From Leisingera aquimarina DSM 24565 (GTDB taxonomy: Bacteria > Pseudomonadota > Alphaproteobacteria > Rhodobacterales > Rhodobacteraceae), in NCBI RefSeq assembly GCF_000473165.1, contig NZ_KI421504.1:3669061-3733060 (forward strand): 64,000 nt of DNA, in the 5' to 3' direction. Below, piece by piece: positions 43,967-53,483 of this stretch. The position numbers and the translations under genes were made by a program. The notes under the pieces were generated by a model. The model saw only the letters and a program-made list of their open reading frames with translations, did not search any database and was not told where the DNA came from. Every line of letters begins with the position of its first letter. Positions within the stretch are counted from its first letter, which is position 1.

Positions 43967-46900
43967 ATGGCCCAGCTGCTAAAAGACATTTTTGAGAAAC
44001 CCGTTGATCGCGCCATTGACGGCGTCATTAAGGCCGATGACGAGGCAAGCCTTCGCGTCGAACTCGACGAGTACGTCATCACAGGGGAGATCGGCCAACG
44101 GCTGGAACAGTTCCTCGAAGCCTACAACAATTATGACACTTCAAATGGCGTCTGGATATCTGGCTTCTTTGGCTCTGGTAAGTCGCACTTGCTGAAGATG
44201 CTGGCTCTACTGCTTGAAAATCGTGAAGTCGACGGCAAAACCGCTCACGAGATCTTCGCTGAAAAGCTCAAAGGCGAGCCAATGCTGGCAGGCGCACTCA
44301 ACAAGGCCGTTTCCATCCCGTCGAAATCGATCTTGTTCAATATCGACCAGAAGGCAGATGTGATCTCAAAAACGGATGTAGATGCGCTTCTATCTGTCTT
44401 CCAAAAGGTCTTTGACGAAGCCTGCGGGTTTTATGGCAAACAGCCTCATATCGCGCAATTCGAACGCGACTTGCAGGGGCGTGGGCAATTCGAGGCATTC
44501 AAAGAAGCTTTTCGAAGCGCTGCCGGGAAAGACTGGGAGCGCGGTCGAGAACAGGCGCTACTCGAAGCCAAGAACATTGCGACAGCGTTTGCAGAAGCAA
44601 CCGGTGGTGATCCTTCGGATGCAAAAGACATCCTGAGCCAATACCGGAAGGATACACGCGTCTCGATTGAGGACTTCGCTGGAACAGTCAAAGCTTGGAT
44701 CGATGACCAGCCCAAAGGCTTCCGGCTCAACTTCTTCGTTGACGAAGTCGGCCAGTATATTGCGGACAATGTAAAACTCATGACCAACCTGCAAACTATT
44801 GCAGAGAGCCTTAACACCAAATGCAAAGGGCAAGCTTGGATCATAGTAACTGCGCAGCAAGACATGGCGTCGGTTATCGGCGACATGACGCAACAGCAAG
44901 AGAATGACTTCTCCAAAATCCAGGCCCGTTTCAGCAACCGCATGCCGCTGAACTCGGCCGATGTCGCCGAAGTGATCCAGCGCCGCCTCCTCGCCAAGAC
45001 GTCGGAAGGGCAAGTAACGCTTGGCAACCTTCATGACCGCGAAGAAAACAACCTCAAGACCCTGTTCGATTTTGCTGACGGCTCGATGAAGCTCAAAAAC
45101 TACCGGGATCGCGACCACTTCATCTCAAGTTATCCTTTCCCCCCCTATCAGTATGACCTCTTTCAAATGGCGATCACGTCTTTGTCGGAGCACAACGCAT
45201 TTGAAGGCAAACACAGCTCGGTCGGCGAGCGGTCGATGTTGGGCGTTTTCCAAGAGGTCTCGAAGAAGCTGAAAGACAAAGAAGTTGGAGGGCTGGCCAC
45301 TTTCGATCTCATGTTCGAAGGGATCCGCACCGCACTGAAATCTTCGGTTCAACAGAGTATTCAGATTGCCGAAAAAAACCTGGACGATCCTTTTGCCGTT
45401 CGGGTTTTGAAATCCTTGTTTCTCGTTAAATACGTCAAAGGCTTCAAACCATCGGTTCGAAACATCGGAATTCTGCTGCTGTCAGAGTTTGAGGCGGACC
45501 AGACGAGCCAACGCCGCAAGATCGAGGAAGCATTGAGCCGTCTGGAAAGGGAAACCTACATCCAGCGGAACGGTGAGGTCTATGAGTTCCTCACCAATGA
45601 GGAAAAGGATGTCGAAGCGGAAATCAAAGCCCTCGACATAGACCCTTCTGAGCTCTCGAAAGAACTCGAAACCCTCGCATTCGATACCATTCTGCGTCAT
45701 CGCAAGATCAAGCATCTCGCAACGAATAGCGAATATGCCTTTACCCGGAAACTCGATGATCACGCGGTTGGTCGCGAGTACGAACTGGCAATCAATCTCG
45801 TTTCGCCCCTCAGCGACGAGGTTGAAAGCCCCGATGGCATTCGAATGAAAACCATGTCTCGGGAAGAGCTAGCGGTTGCCATGAAACCAGATGCCAACTT
45901 CGTCCGCGACCTGATCCTGTTTAAGCAAACGGACAAGTTCATCCGCCAGTCTCGCAGCGGTTCTCCGCAGCCGGGCCGAGACCGTATCGTCGCAGAAAAA
46001 GGCGAACAAAACGGCCGCCGTGCAAAAGACCTTGAAATGCGGCTCCGCAAGCTGATGGGAAGCGCGCGACTTTTCGTCAGGGGTGACGAATTGGAGATCG
46101 GTGGAGAGGATGCTCAAGAGCGGATCAGCAAGGCGTTCCAGTCCCTGGTCGACAAAGTCTACACCAATCTCCCGATGCTGCGCGGCGCATCTTTTACAGA
46201 AGCTGATATCAACAAACACGTCCAAGCAGAAAATAATCTATTTGGGGATGAAGGAACCGGCCTAACCGAACCAGAACAAGACGTCCTCAGCTTCATCAAT
46301 GCGCAGGCACGCAACGGGGTGAAGGTCTCCGTCAAATATCTGGCTGATCGGTTCACATCCAAACCCTACGGCTGGCCAGTAACCGCAGTCCTTTGCCTTG
46401 CAGGCAGCTTGGTCGCCAAAGGAAAAATCGAAGCGCGCGTCGACAGCGCCATCAAGGAAGGGCTGGATCTCGCCAAGGCGTTGAACAACAGTCACGCGCT
46501 AACGAACATATTGCTAACCCCTCAGACGGAATTCTCCGCTGCTGATATTCGTCGGGCGAAAGAACTTTATCAGGAACTCTTTGCGCATCCCTCATCAGGA
46601 ACAGATGCGCGCAGTTTGGGCGCAGAGTGGGCCAAAAGCATTGATACACTGGAAGCCGAGGTCGACGGGCTTGTTCGCCAGTCGCACCGCTACCCTTTCC
46701 TGACCGCGCTCGAGCCGTTCCATGAACTGCTACGGGGCATGAAGGGCAAACCAGCGAACTGGTATATTTCCGACGCGCCCAAGCGCGAGGATGACCTTCT
46801 GAACGCGAAGGAGGATATCCTGGACAAGGTAAAGTCCTTCATGGGTGGCGCACAAAAAGGCATCTACGACGATGCCCGCGATATGCTTGCCAGCCAATCT

Positions 46901-47485
46901 GCCAACATCGACTATGTCGATCCTGATGCCGGGGCGAAGCTGCGCGCCGCATTGGAGGACCCGGGCTGCTTTAAGGGGTCATCGATCCAGAACCTCAAAT
47001 CCGACCTGTTTGATCTGAAAAACAAGGTCGAACTCAAGGTGCTTGAGGAACGCAAAGCCGTCATCGCAGAGGTCGAAGACGTCTCCGCTAAGATCGCACA
47101 AATGCCGGACTTCCAGGCGCTCGACCCGGACAAACAGGCCCGCATCACCACGCGCATCGAGAGCCATAAGGCAGGCCTCGATACGGTCACGCTGATCCCT
47201 GTGCTGCGCGACCGTGCCAATGGCGCGCGCACCAACCTGCTGTCGGACGTTGTCACCGAACTCGACCGTCTCGCGAGACCGACACCTGCGCCCGAGCCGC
47301 AGCCCGGCATGTCGGACCGGCCTGCGCCCGCGCCGCAGCCTCCCACTACAGTCCTCGCCTCGCAGCTGAAGGTCACAGCCCCCAAGACGCTGCTGACCGA
47401 TGAAGCGGACGTCGACCAATACCTTGAAGAAATGAAAAAGACCCTGCTGGCCGAAATCCGCGCGGGTAAGAAAGTTATTGTGTAA
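43967..47485 (+). CDS. brxC: BREX protein BrxC (ATPase, DUF6079/PglY-like)
   Basis: A 1172-residue AAA-like ATPase with Walker A GFFGSGKSH (66-74) and a long helical body. BrxC is essential for BREX methylation and phage exclusion. The last ~230 residues are much more GC-rich at third positions than the rest, with a Pro-rich linker (TPAPEPQPGMSDRPAPAPQ), hinting at mosaic origin. Its stop shares a base with the pglX start. Confidence 0.93.
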   Translation: MAQLLKDIFEKPVDRAIDGVIKADDEASLRVELDEYVITGEIGQRLEQFLEAYNNYDTSNGVWISGFFGSGKSHLLKMLALLLENREVDGKTAHEIFAEKLKGEPMLAGALNKAVSIPSKSILFNIDQKADVISKTDVDALLSVFQKVFDEACGFYGKQPHIAQFERDLQGRGQFEAFKEAFRSAAGKDWERGREQALLEAKNIATAFAEATGGDPSDAKDILSQYRKDTRVSIEDFAGTVKAWIDDQPKGFRLNFFVDEVGQYIADNVKLMTNLQTIAESLNTKCKGQAWIIVTAQQDMASVIGDMTQQQENDFSKIQARFSNRMPLNSADVAEVIQRRLLAKTSEGQVTLGNLHDREENNLKTLFDFADGSMKLKNYRDRDHFISSYPFPPYQYDLFQMAITSLSEHNAFEGKHSSVGERSMLGVFQEVSKKLKDKEVGGLATFDLMFEGIRTALKSSVQQSIQIAEKNLDDPFAVRVLKSLFLVKYVKGFKPSVRNIGILLLSEFEADQTSQRRKIEEALSRLERETYIQRNGEVYEFLTNEEKDVEAEIKALDIDPSELSKELETLAFDTILRHRKIKHLATNSEYAFTRKLDDHAVGREYELAINLVSPLSDEVESPDGIRMKTMSREELAVAMKPDANFVRDLILFKQTDKFIRQSRSGSPQPGRDRIVAEKGEQNGRRAKDLEMRLRKLMGSARLFVRGDELEIGGEDAQERISKAFQSLVDKVYTNLPMLRGASFTEADINKHVQAENNLFGDEGTGLTEPEQDVLSFINAQARNGVKVSVKYLADRFTSKPYGWPVTAVLCLAGSLVAKGKIEARVDSAIKEGLDLAKALNNSHALTNILLTPQTEFSAADIRRAKELYQELFAHPSSGTDARSLGAEWAKSIDTLEAEVDGLVRQSHRYPFLTALEPFHELLRGMKGKPANWYISDAPKREDDLLNAKEDILDKVKSFMGGAQKGIYDDARDMLASQSANIDYVDPDAGAKLRAALEDPGCFKGSSIQNLKSDLFDLKNKVELKVLEERKAVIAEVEDVSAKIAQMPDFQALDPDKQARITTRIESHKAGLDTVTLIPVLRDRANGARTNLLSDVVTELDRLARPTPAPEPQPGMSDRPAPAPQPPTTVLASQLKVTAPKTLLTDEADVDQYLEEMKKTLLAEIRAGKKVIV

Positions 47486-50400
47486 TGGATACCAACGCGC
47501 TCAAGAAATTTGCCCAGGCCGCCCGCAACCTGTTGATCGATCAGGTCACCTCCAAGCTCGACGTCGTGCTGGCCGAGGGCAGCGCCGCGCGGCGTGAGGC
47601 CCCCAAGGCCATCAAAGACCTCGAAAACGCCATCGCCAAAGCCGACAAACAGCAGGTCATCGAACAGGTCGCCTACACCTGGTTCAACCGCTTCACCGCC
47701 CTGCGCTTCATGGATGCCAACGGCTACACGCAGGTGCGCACCGTCTCCCCCGCTGACGGGGCCACGCGGCCAGAGCTTCTGTCAGAAGCGATGGCGGGCA
47801 ACCTGCCGGACGGTGCCCCCACGACCATCCAGTCCCTCCTCGACGGGCGCACGCCGTCTCATGACCCACAGGCCGAGGCCTATCGCCTCCTGCTCGTCCA
47901 TACCTGCAACCAATGGCACGGCCCCATGCCGTTCCTGTTCGAACAGATCGACGACTACACCGAACTCTTGATGCCCGAGGATCTGCTGTCGCAGACCTCC
48001 ATCCTTGCCGAGTTGCGCAAGGTCATGACCGAGGACGCCTGTAGGGACGTCGAGATCATCGGCTGGCTCTACCAGTTCTACATCTCTGAGAAAAAGGATC
48101 AGGTCTTTGCGGGTCTCAAGAAGAACCAGAAGATCACCGCCGAAAACATCCCCGCCGCGACACAGCTTTTCACCCCTCATTGGATCGTCCGCTATCTGGT
48201 GGAGAACTCGTTGGGGCGGCTCTGGCTGCTGAACAATCCGCACAGCGGGCTGGCGGCCAAGATGGACTATTACATCGCGCCCGAAGAGCCCGAGACGGAC
48301 TTCCTGAAAATCACCAAGCCAGAAGAGATCCGCATCTGCGATCCGGCGGCGGGCTCGGGGCACATGCTGACCTATGCCTTCGACCTGCTCCACGCCATCT
48401 ACGAGGAAGAGGGATATGACGCGACCGAGATCCCCGCACTGATCCTGCAGCACAACCTGACCGGGGTGGAGATCGACGACCGCGCGGGGGCTCTGGCCGC
48501 CTTTGCGCTGGCGATGAAGGCAGCGGCGCGGCTGGGGCGGCGGCGGTTTTTGCGGATGGAGGCGAAGCCCGACATCTGCGTGTTGCAAAACGTGGCCTTT
48601 ACTGAGGCCGAGATGCAGGACGTCGCCGCCGTGGTGGGTAAGGATCTGTTCACCGATGAGCTGCGCGAGACGCTGGGGCAGTTCGAGCAGGCCAAGAACT
48701 TCGGCTCACTGATCGTGCCGAAACTGCGCGACCCGGCAGAGACGCTGCGGGTGGTCGAGGCGCGGGATTTCGGCGGCGATCTGCTGCTGAAGGAGGTGCA
48801 GGCGCGCGTCATCGCAGTGCTGCGCATGGCCGAGGCGCTGTCGCCAAAGTATCACGTAGTGGTGGCCAACCCGCCGTATGCTGGGGCTAAAGGCCTTAAT
48901 GAGCGACTGGTTGGGTGGCTGAAAGATAATCACCCAAAGAGCAAATCAGACCTTTTTGCAGCTTTTATTGAAAGAGGGCTTGCGCTGGTCTCTGATCGAG
49001 CATTCTGCGCCATGGTGACCATGGAAAGCTGGATGTTCCTGTCTTCCCTTGAACAGCTTCGGCAGAGTATTTTGGATGAAACGGTGATCCAATCTTTGGT
49101 CCATATGCCCTACCTTGGGAAAGGTGGAACAAGTATGGGGATCAATTTTGGCACGGTTGCCTTTGTAACGGAGAAGAAACAGGACAAGTCCTTCCGCGGT
49201 CAGTTCTGCTGTGTCAGATACTTCGAAACTGATAATCTTGGTGTTCCTCTGGAATTTCCACCACGTAATGAGCGACTATCGCGCGCCTCAATTTCGGATT
49301 TTGAAAAAATTCCCGGTAGTCCGGTAGCTTACTGGCTCTCCGATCAATTTCTCAAGTGCTTCTCTGAAGAAGCTCGTCTCGAAGAAATCGCCGAGCCACG
49401 CCAAGGCATGGCGACTTCAGACGTTGGTCGATTTCTGAAGCTGTGGTTCGAGGTGAGCGGAGACAAAACAAACCTTCACGCGACTGACCACGAAGACGCG
49501 GCTCGATCACTAGCGAAATGGTTCCCGACAAACAAAGGCGGTCAGTTTCGGAAGTGGTATGGAAACCACGAATATTTAGTGAACTGGGAAAACAACGGGG
49601 CTGACGTTATGGGATACGCCGCCGAGCTATACGGCTCTCCCACAAGAACTATCAAAAATATCTCCTACTACTTTCGGCCATCTGTCACGTGGGGAATGGT
49701 AACTTCGGCATCCTTTGCAGCAAGAGTATCCCCGCAAGGGCATTTGTTTGATGTGGGCGGTCCATCAGCATTCCCGAAAGAAAACCTCGTCGCGCCGGTC
49801 GCTTCGTTCCTGAATTCAAGCGTATTTCAGCGAATAATAAAGACACTCAACCCTACCATGAACTTCAACTCTGGCGATATTGCCAAAGCGCCTTTCAAAA
49901 CGGAATTGGCTGAATCTGCCACTGCAAATTCAGCCGTCAGATCTCTGATTGAAAATCACAAATCCGACTGGGACGCCTACGAAACCTCCTGGGATTTCAC
50001 CACGCTCCCGCTGCTCTCGCCCGAGCATCGCGGCGAGACGCTGGCGGACAGCTTTGCCACGCTGCGCGCCCATTGGCGGTCCATGACGGACGAGATGCAG
50101 CAGCTGGAGGAAGAGAACAACCGCATCTTCATCGACGCCTATGGCCTTCAAGACGAGCTGACCCCCGAGGTGCCGCTCAACGAGATCACCCTCACCTGCA
50201 ACCCCGCCTACCGCTATGGTATCAAGAACGACGCCGAGGCCAACGAGGCTCGCCTGCGCGCTGACACCATGGCCGAGTTCCTCTCCTACGCCGTGGCCTG
50301 CATGTTCGGCCGCTACAGCCTTGATGCGCCCGGCCTGATCCTCGCCAATCAGGGCGAGACGCTGGCCGACTACCTCGCCCGTATCCCTGAGCCAAGCTTC

Positions 50401-50982
50401 ATGCCGGACGAAGACAATGTCATCCCCGTGCTCGACGCCGACTGGTTCCCCGACGACATCACAGACCGCTTCCGCCTGTTCCTGCGCGTGACCTTCGGCG
50501 AGGCGCATTTCCGCGAGAACCTGCGCTATATCGAGGACACCCTTGGCAAGGACATCCGCAAGTATTTCACCCGCGATTTCTACGCCGACCACGTGAAGCG
50601 CTACAAGAAGCGCCCGATCTACTGGATGTTCTCCAGCCCCAAGGGCACGTTCAACGCCCTGATCTACATGCACCGCTACCGGCCCGACACGGTGTCGGTC
50701 CTGCTGAACGACTACCTGCGCGAGTTCATCACCAAGCTGGAGGGCGAGCGCGCCCGGCTGGAAAAGCTGTCCGATGACCCAACCGCAACGCAAGGCCAGA
50801 AGACCAAGGCGCTGAAAGATGTGGCGGCGGTGGCCAAGCAGATCGACGAGCTGAACGAATGGGAGCGCGACGTGATCTTCCCGCTGGCGCAGCAGAAGAT
50901 CGAGATCGATCTGGATGACGGGGTGAAGGCGAATTATCCGAAGTTCGGCACCGCGCTGAAGAAGATCGCGGGGCTGTCATGA
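47485..50982 (+). CDS. pglX: BREX adenine methyltransferase PglX
   Basis: A 1165-residue N6-adenine methyltransferase: SAM motif DPAAGSGHML (~286) and catalytic NPPYAG (~461). It marks host DNA at one asymmetric site so BREX spares it. The central part (about 48,890-49,930, residues ~470-815), which holds the target-recognition region, is visibly more AT-rich than the flanks, as expected if specificity modules are exchanged. Confidence 0.95.
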   Translation: MDTNALKKFAQAARNLLIDQVTSKLDVVLAEGSAARREAPKAIKDLENAIAKADKQQVIEQVAYTWFNRFTALRFMDANGYTQVRTVSPADGATRPELLSEAMAGNLPDGAPTTIQSLLDGRTPSHDPQAEAYRLLLVHTCNQWHGPMPFLFEQIDDYTELLMPEDLLSQTSILAELRKVMTEDACRDVEIIGWLYQFYISEKKDQVFAGLKKNQKITAENIPAATQLFTPHWIVRYLVENSLGRLWLLNNPHSGLAAKMDYYIAPEEPETDFLKITKPEEIRICDPAAGSGHMLTYAFDLLHAIYEEEGYDATEIPALILQHNLTGVEIDDRAGALAAFALAMKAAARLGRRRFLRMEAKPDICVLQNVAFTEAEMQDVAAVVGKDLFTDELRETLGQFEQAKNFGSLIVPKLRDPAETLRVVEARDFGGDLLLKEVQARVIAVLRMAEALSPKYHVVVANPPYAGAKGLNERLVGWLKDNHPKSKSDLFAAFIERGLALVSDRAFCAMVTMESWMFLSSLEQLRQSILDETVIQSLVHMPYLGKGGTSMGINFGTVAFVTEKKQDKSFRGQFCCVRYFETDNLGVPLEFPPRNERLSRASISDFEKIPGSPVAYWLSDQFLKCFSEEARLEEIAEPRQGMATSDVGRFLKLWFEVSGDKTNLHATDHEDAARSLAKWFPTNKGGQFRKWYGNHEYLVNWENNGADVMGYAAELYGSPTRTIKNISYYFRPSVTWGMVTSASFAARVSPQGHLFDVGGPSAFPKENLVAPVASFLNSSVFQRIIKTLNPTMNFNSGDIAKAPFKTELAESATANSAVRSLIENHKSDWDAYETSWDFTTLPLLSPEHRGETLADSFATLRAHWRSMTDEMQQLEEENNRIFIDAYGLQDELTPEVPLNEITLTCNPAYRYGIKNDAEANEARLRADTMAEFLSYAVACMFGRYSLDAPGLILANQGETLADYLARIPEPSFMPDEDNVIPVLDADWFPDDITDRFRLFLRVTFGEAHFRENLRYIEDTLGKDIRKYFTRDFYADHVKRYKKRPIYWMFSSPKGTFNALIYMHRYRPDTVSVLLNDYLREFITKLEGERARLEKLSDDPTATQGQKTKALKDVAAVAKQIDELNEWERDVIFPLAQQKIEIDLDDGVKANYPKFGTALKKIAGLS

Positions 50983-53474
50983 CTGACCGGATCAAGACGG
51001 GCCTAGAGCGGCTGTTCATCGATCACCGGATCGTCTTCTGGTACGACGCCGCGCGCGACATGCGGAGCGCATATGACGCCGTGGATCTTCCGGATGTGGA
51101 AAAGGTCGAGATCGCGAACAACGAGTTCGGCCTGAAGTACCGCATGCTGAGGCAAGAGCCGAAACAGAAGTTTCTGGTCTTCCACGACGGCCCCGCGCCC
51201 GAGATGGCCGACAATTGGCTGCTGGATCTCTATTTCGCCTGCGGCGTCTTTAAGGCCGATCAAGCGGCGATCTGGCTGGCCGAACTGGGCTTGCCGCTGC
51301 AGTTCGAAGACGTGGTGCGCGACCACATGGAATTCTACCGCGCCAAGGGCCGCATCGAGGCGCTGAAGCAGATGATTACGCCATCCGACACGAAGACCGA
51401 TGTGCTACGCCGCATGTTGGCCGTCTGCGTCGGGGCCGAGGGAGCCTTGGACACGGTGATTGAGGATCTGCTGGCCGAGCTCGCGGACGAGCGCGACGAT
51501 GCGATGCGCCTGATGGAGCGTTCCGGCCTGACAGAGTTCTTCTGGAAGCAGGTTGAGAATGCCTATGGCTATGTCAGCGATGCGCCAGATTTCGAGGACT
51601 TCGCGATCACCCTGTTCCAGTCCTGCTATGCCCGCGCCCTGGGCGAAGATGGCAAACTGAACGGAGAGGCGTTACTTGTCTTCCGCCGCTGGAAGAACAA
51701 CCGGTTGGGGGCGAAGGCGTTTGAAACGCTGAGCGGGAAGTACCAGGAAATCCTGCGGATCCCAGAAGACGTGCAAGAGCGCGACATCAAGGCCTTGCGT
51801 GCCATCGACCATTTTGAAGAGATCGACCGGCAGATCATTCGCTCTCTGGTGCGTGAGATGGCGAGCCAGACGGTATCGTCGGCCGAGGTGCTGAAGACCG
51901 TGCGAGAGAGGCGGCAAAGCCATTGGTACCCGACCTATGAGGATATTTATCAAGCCATCGGCTATGCCACAGAATTCCAGCAAGCGTTGGCTGAGGCGAA
52001 CCTGAGCATGACCTCCCCCGCTGAGGGGGTGAAGCGCTATGTTTCGCATTGGTACAAGATCGACCAACTCTACCGCAAATTCATCTATCATATGCAAAAG
52101 AGCGGTCAGTCCTCTCTGCTTAGCGCGTTGTTCGAAAGCGTCGAGAACCGCTACACGACCAACTTCCTGTCTGCCGTCAATGACGCCTGGCAAGATCAGA
52201 TCGCTGGACTGAGCGATTGGAAGATATCGGGATTTGCGCATCAGACCGATTTCTATATGGACCAGGCCGCCGAATTCCGCCGCCGCGATCAGAAGGTGGT
52301 GGTAATCATCTCTGACGCGTTGCGCTATGAGGTTGCAGAAGAAGCCCTGCGCGAGATCCGTAAACTGAACCGGTTCGACGCCGATCTAAAGCCGATGATT
52401 TCTGCTTTGCCCAGCTACACGCAACTCGGCATGGCTGCGCTCTTACCGAACAAGGATCTGGAGCTGTCGGAGGACGGCAACGTGTCTTCGTTTGGCTTGC
52501 CTACTCAGGGAACCGCTAACCGCGAAAAGGTTCTGGGCATGGGGCGCGCCGGAGACCGTGTCAAAGCCATGAAGGCCGATGATTTCATGAGCCTGAAAGC
52601 GGACGACGGCAAAGAGATTTTCCGCGATCATGACATTCTCTACCTATACCACAACAGGATCGACATCGTTGGCGACAAGCTTGCCACCGAGGAACGCGTG
52701 ACAGAGGCTGCAGAAGTCGCTGTCGAAGATCTGACCAAACTGGTCCGCAAGCTCACAACCGCCAACTTTTCCAACATTCTTGTGACGGCCGATCACGGCT
52801 TCATCTATCAGCACCGCGCGTTGGATGAGACAGATTTTTCGGTAGCGGTGCCTGCTGGTGCGGAAATCCTTGTTAAAAATCGTCGATTTATCATCGGGCG
52901 AGACCTTGATGCGACATCTGGAATGAAGAAGTTCTCATCCGCAAATCTGGGTCTATCAGGCAACTTGGACGTTCTGTTGCCCAATTCGATCAATCGTATG
53001 CGCGTCAAGGGAGCGGGAAGCCGGTTCGTACATGGCGGGGCCACGCTTCAAGAGGTCATTGTTCCCGTACTCCGTGTCGGCAAACGACGCGAAGCCGATG
53101 TTGAAAAAGTTGAAGTGCAGATCATCGTCACTGGAAAAAGCTTGATCTCTTCCGGCCAAACGGCCGTCACTCTCTATCAAACTCAGCCAGTTTCAGAGAA
53201 GCAGCAACAGCGTAATGTTCTTGCTGGGATTTACGCTTCGGACGGCACGCTCATCTCAGATGAGCACCCGCTGACCTTTGACTACACCTCGCAAAATGCA
53301 CGCGAACGGGAGCTGCCCATCAAGTTCCTGCTTTCTCGCGATGCTGATCGGTTCAACAACCAGGACGTCTTCCTCAAGCTTCGCGAACGTATCGGCAAAA
53401 CGAGCCACTTCGAAGATTACACAAGCCACCGTTTCCAACTGCGTCGTGGCATATCGACAGATTTCGACTTTTAA
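50979..53474 (+). CDS. pglZ: BREX protein PglZ (alkaline-phosphatase-superfamily)
   Basis: An 831-residue protein with the PglZ domain (~430-650): VVVIISDALRYEVAEEAL with the metal Asp, and VTADHGFIYQH. It has the alkaline phosphatase fold and is essential for type 1 BREX. The first ~1 kb is GC-rich like pglX ends; the end resembles brxL. Overlaps the pglX stop by 4 bp. Confidence 0.93.
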   Translation: MTDRIKTGLERLFIDHRIVFWYDAARDMRSAYDAVDLPDVEKVEIANNEFGLKYRMLRQEPKQKFLVFHDGPAPEMADNWLLDLYFACGVFKADQAAIWLAELGLPLQFEDVVRDHMEFYRAKGRIEALKQMITPSDTKTDVLRRMLAVCVGAEGALDTVIEDLLAELADERDDAMRLMERSGLTEFFWKQVENAYGYVSDAPDFEDFAITLFQSCYARALGEDGKLNGEALLVFRRWKNNRLGAKAFETLSGKYQEILRIPEDVQERDIKALRAIDHFEEIDRQIIRSLVREMASQTVSSAEVLKTVRERRQSHWYPTYEDIYQAIGYATEFQQALAEANLSMTSPAEGVKRYVSHWYKIDQLYRKFIYHMQKSGQSSLLSALFESVENRYTTNFLSAVNDAWQDQIAGLSDWKISGFAHQTDFYMDQAAEFRRRDQKVVVIISDALRYEVAEEALREIRKLNRFDADLKPMISALPSYTQLGMAALLPNKDLELSEDGNVSSFGLPTQGTANREKVLGMGRAGDRVKAMKADDFMSLKADDGKEIFRDHDILYLYHNRIDIVGDKLATEERVTEAAEVAVEDLTKLVRKLTTANFSNILVTADHGFIYQHRALDETDFSVAVPAGAEILVKNRRFIIGRDLDATSGMKKFSSANLGLSGNLDVLLPNSINRMRVKGAGSRFVHGGATLQEVIVPVLRVGKRREADVEKVEVQIIVTGKSLISSGQTAVTLYQTQPVSEKQQQRNVLAGIYASDGTLISDEHPLTFDYTSQNARERELPIKFLLSRDADRFNNQDVFLKLRERIGKTSHFEDYTSHRFQLRRGISTDFDF

Positions 53475-53483
53475 GGACCTATC

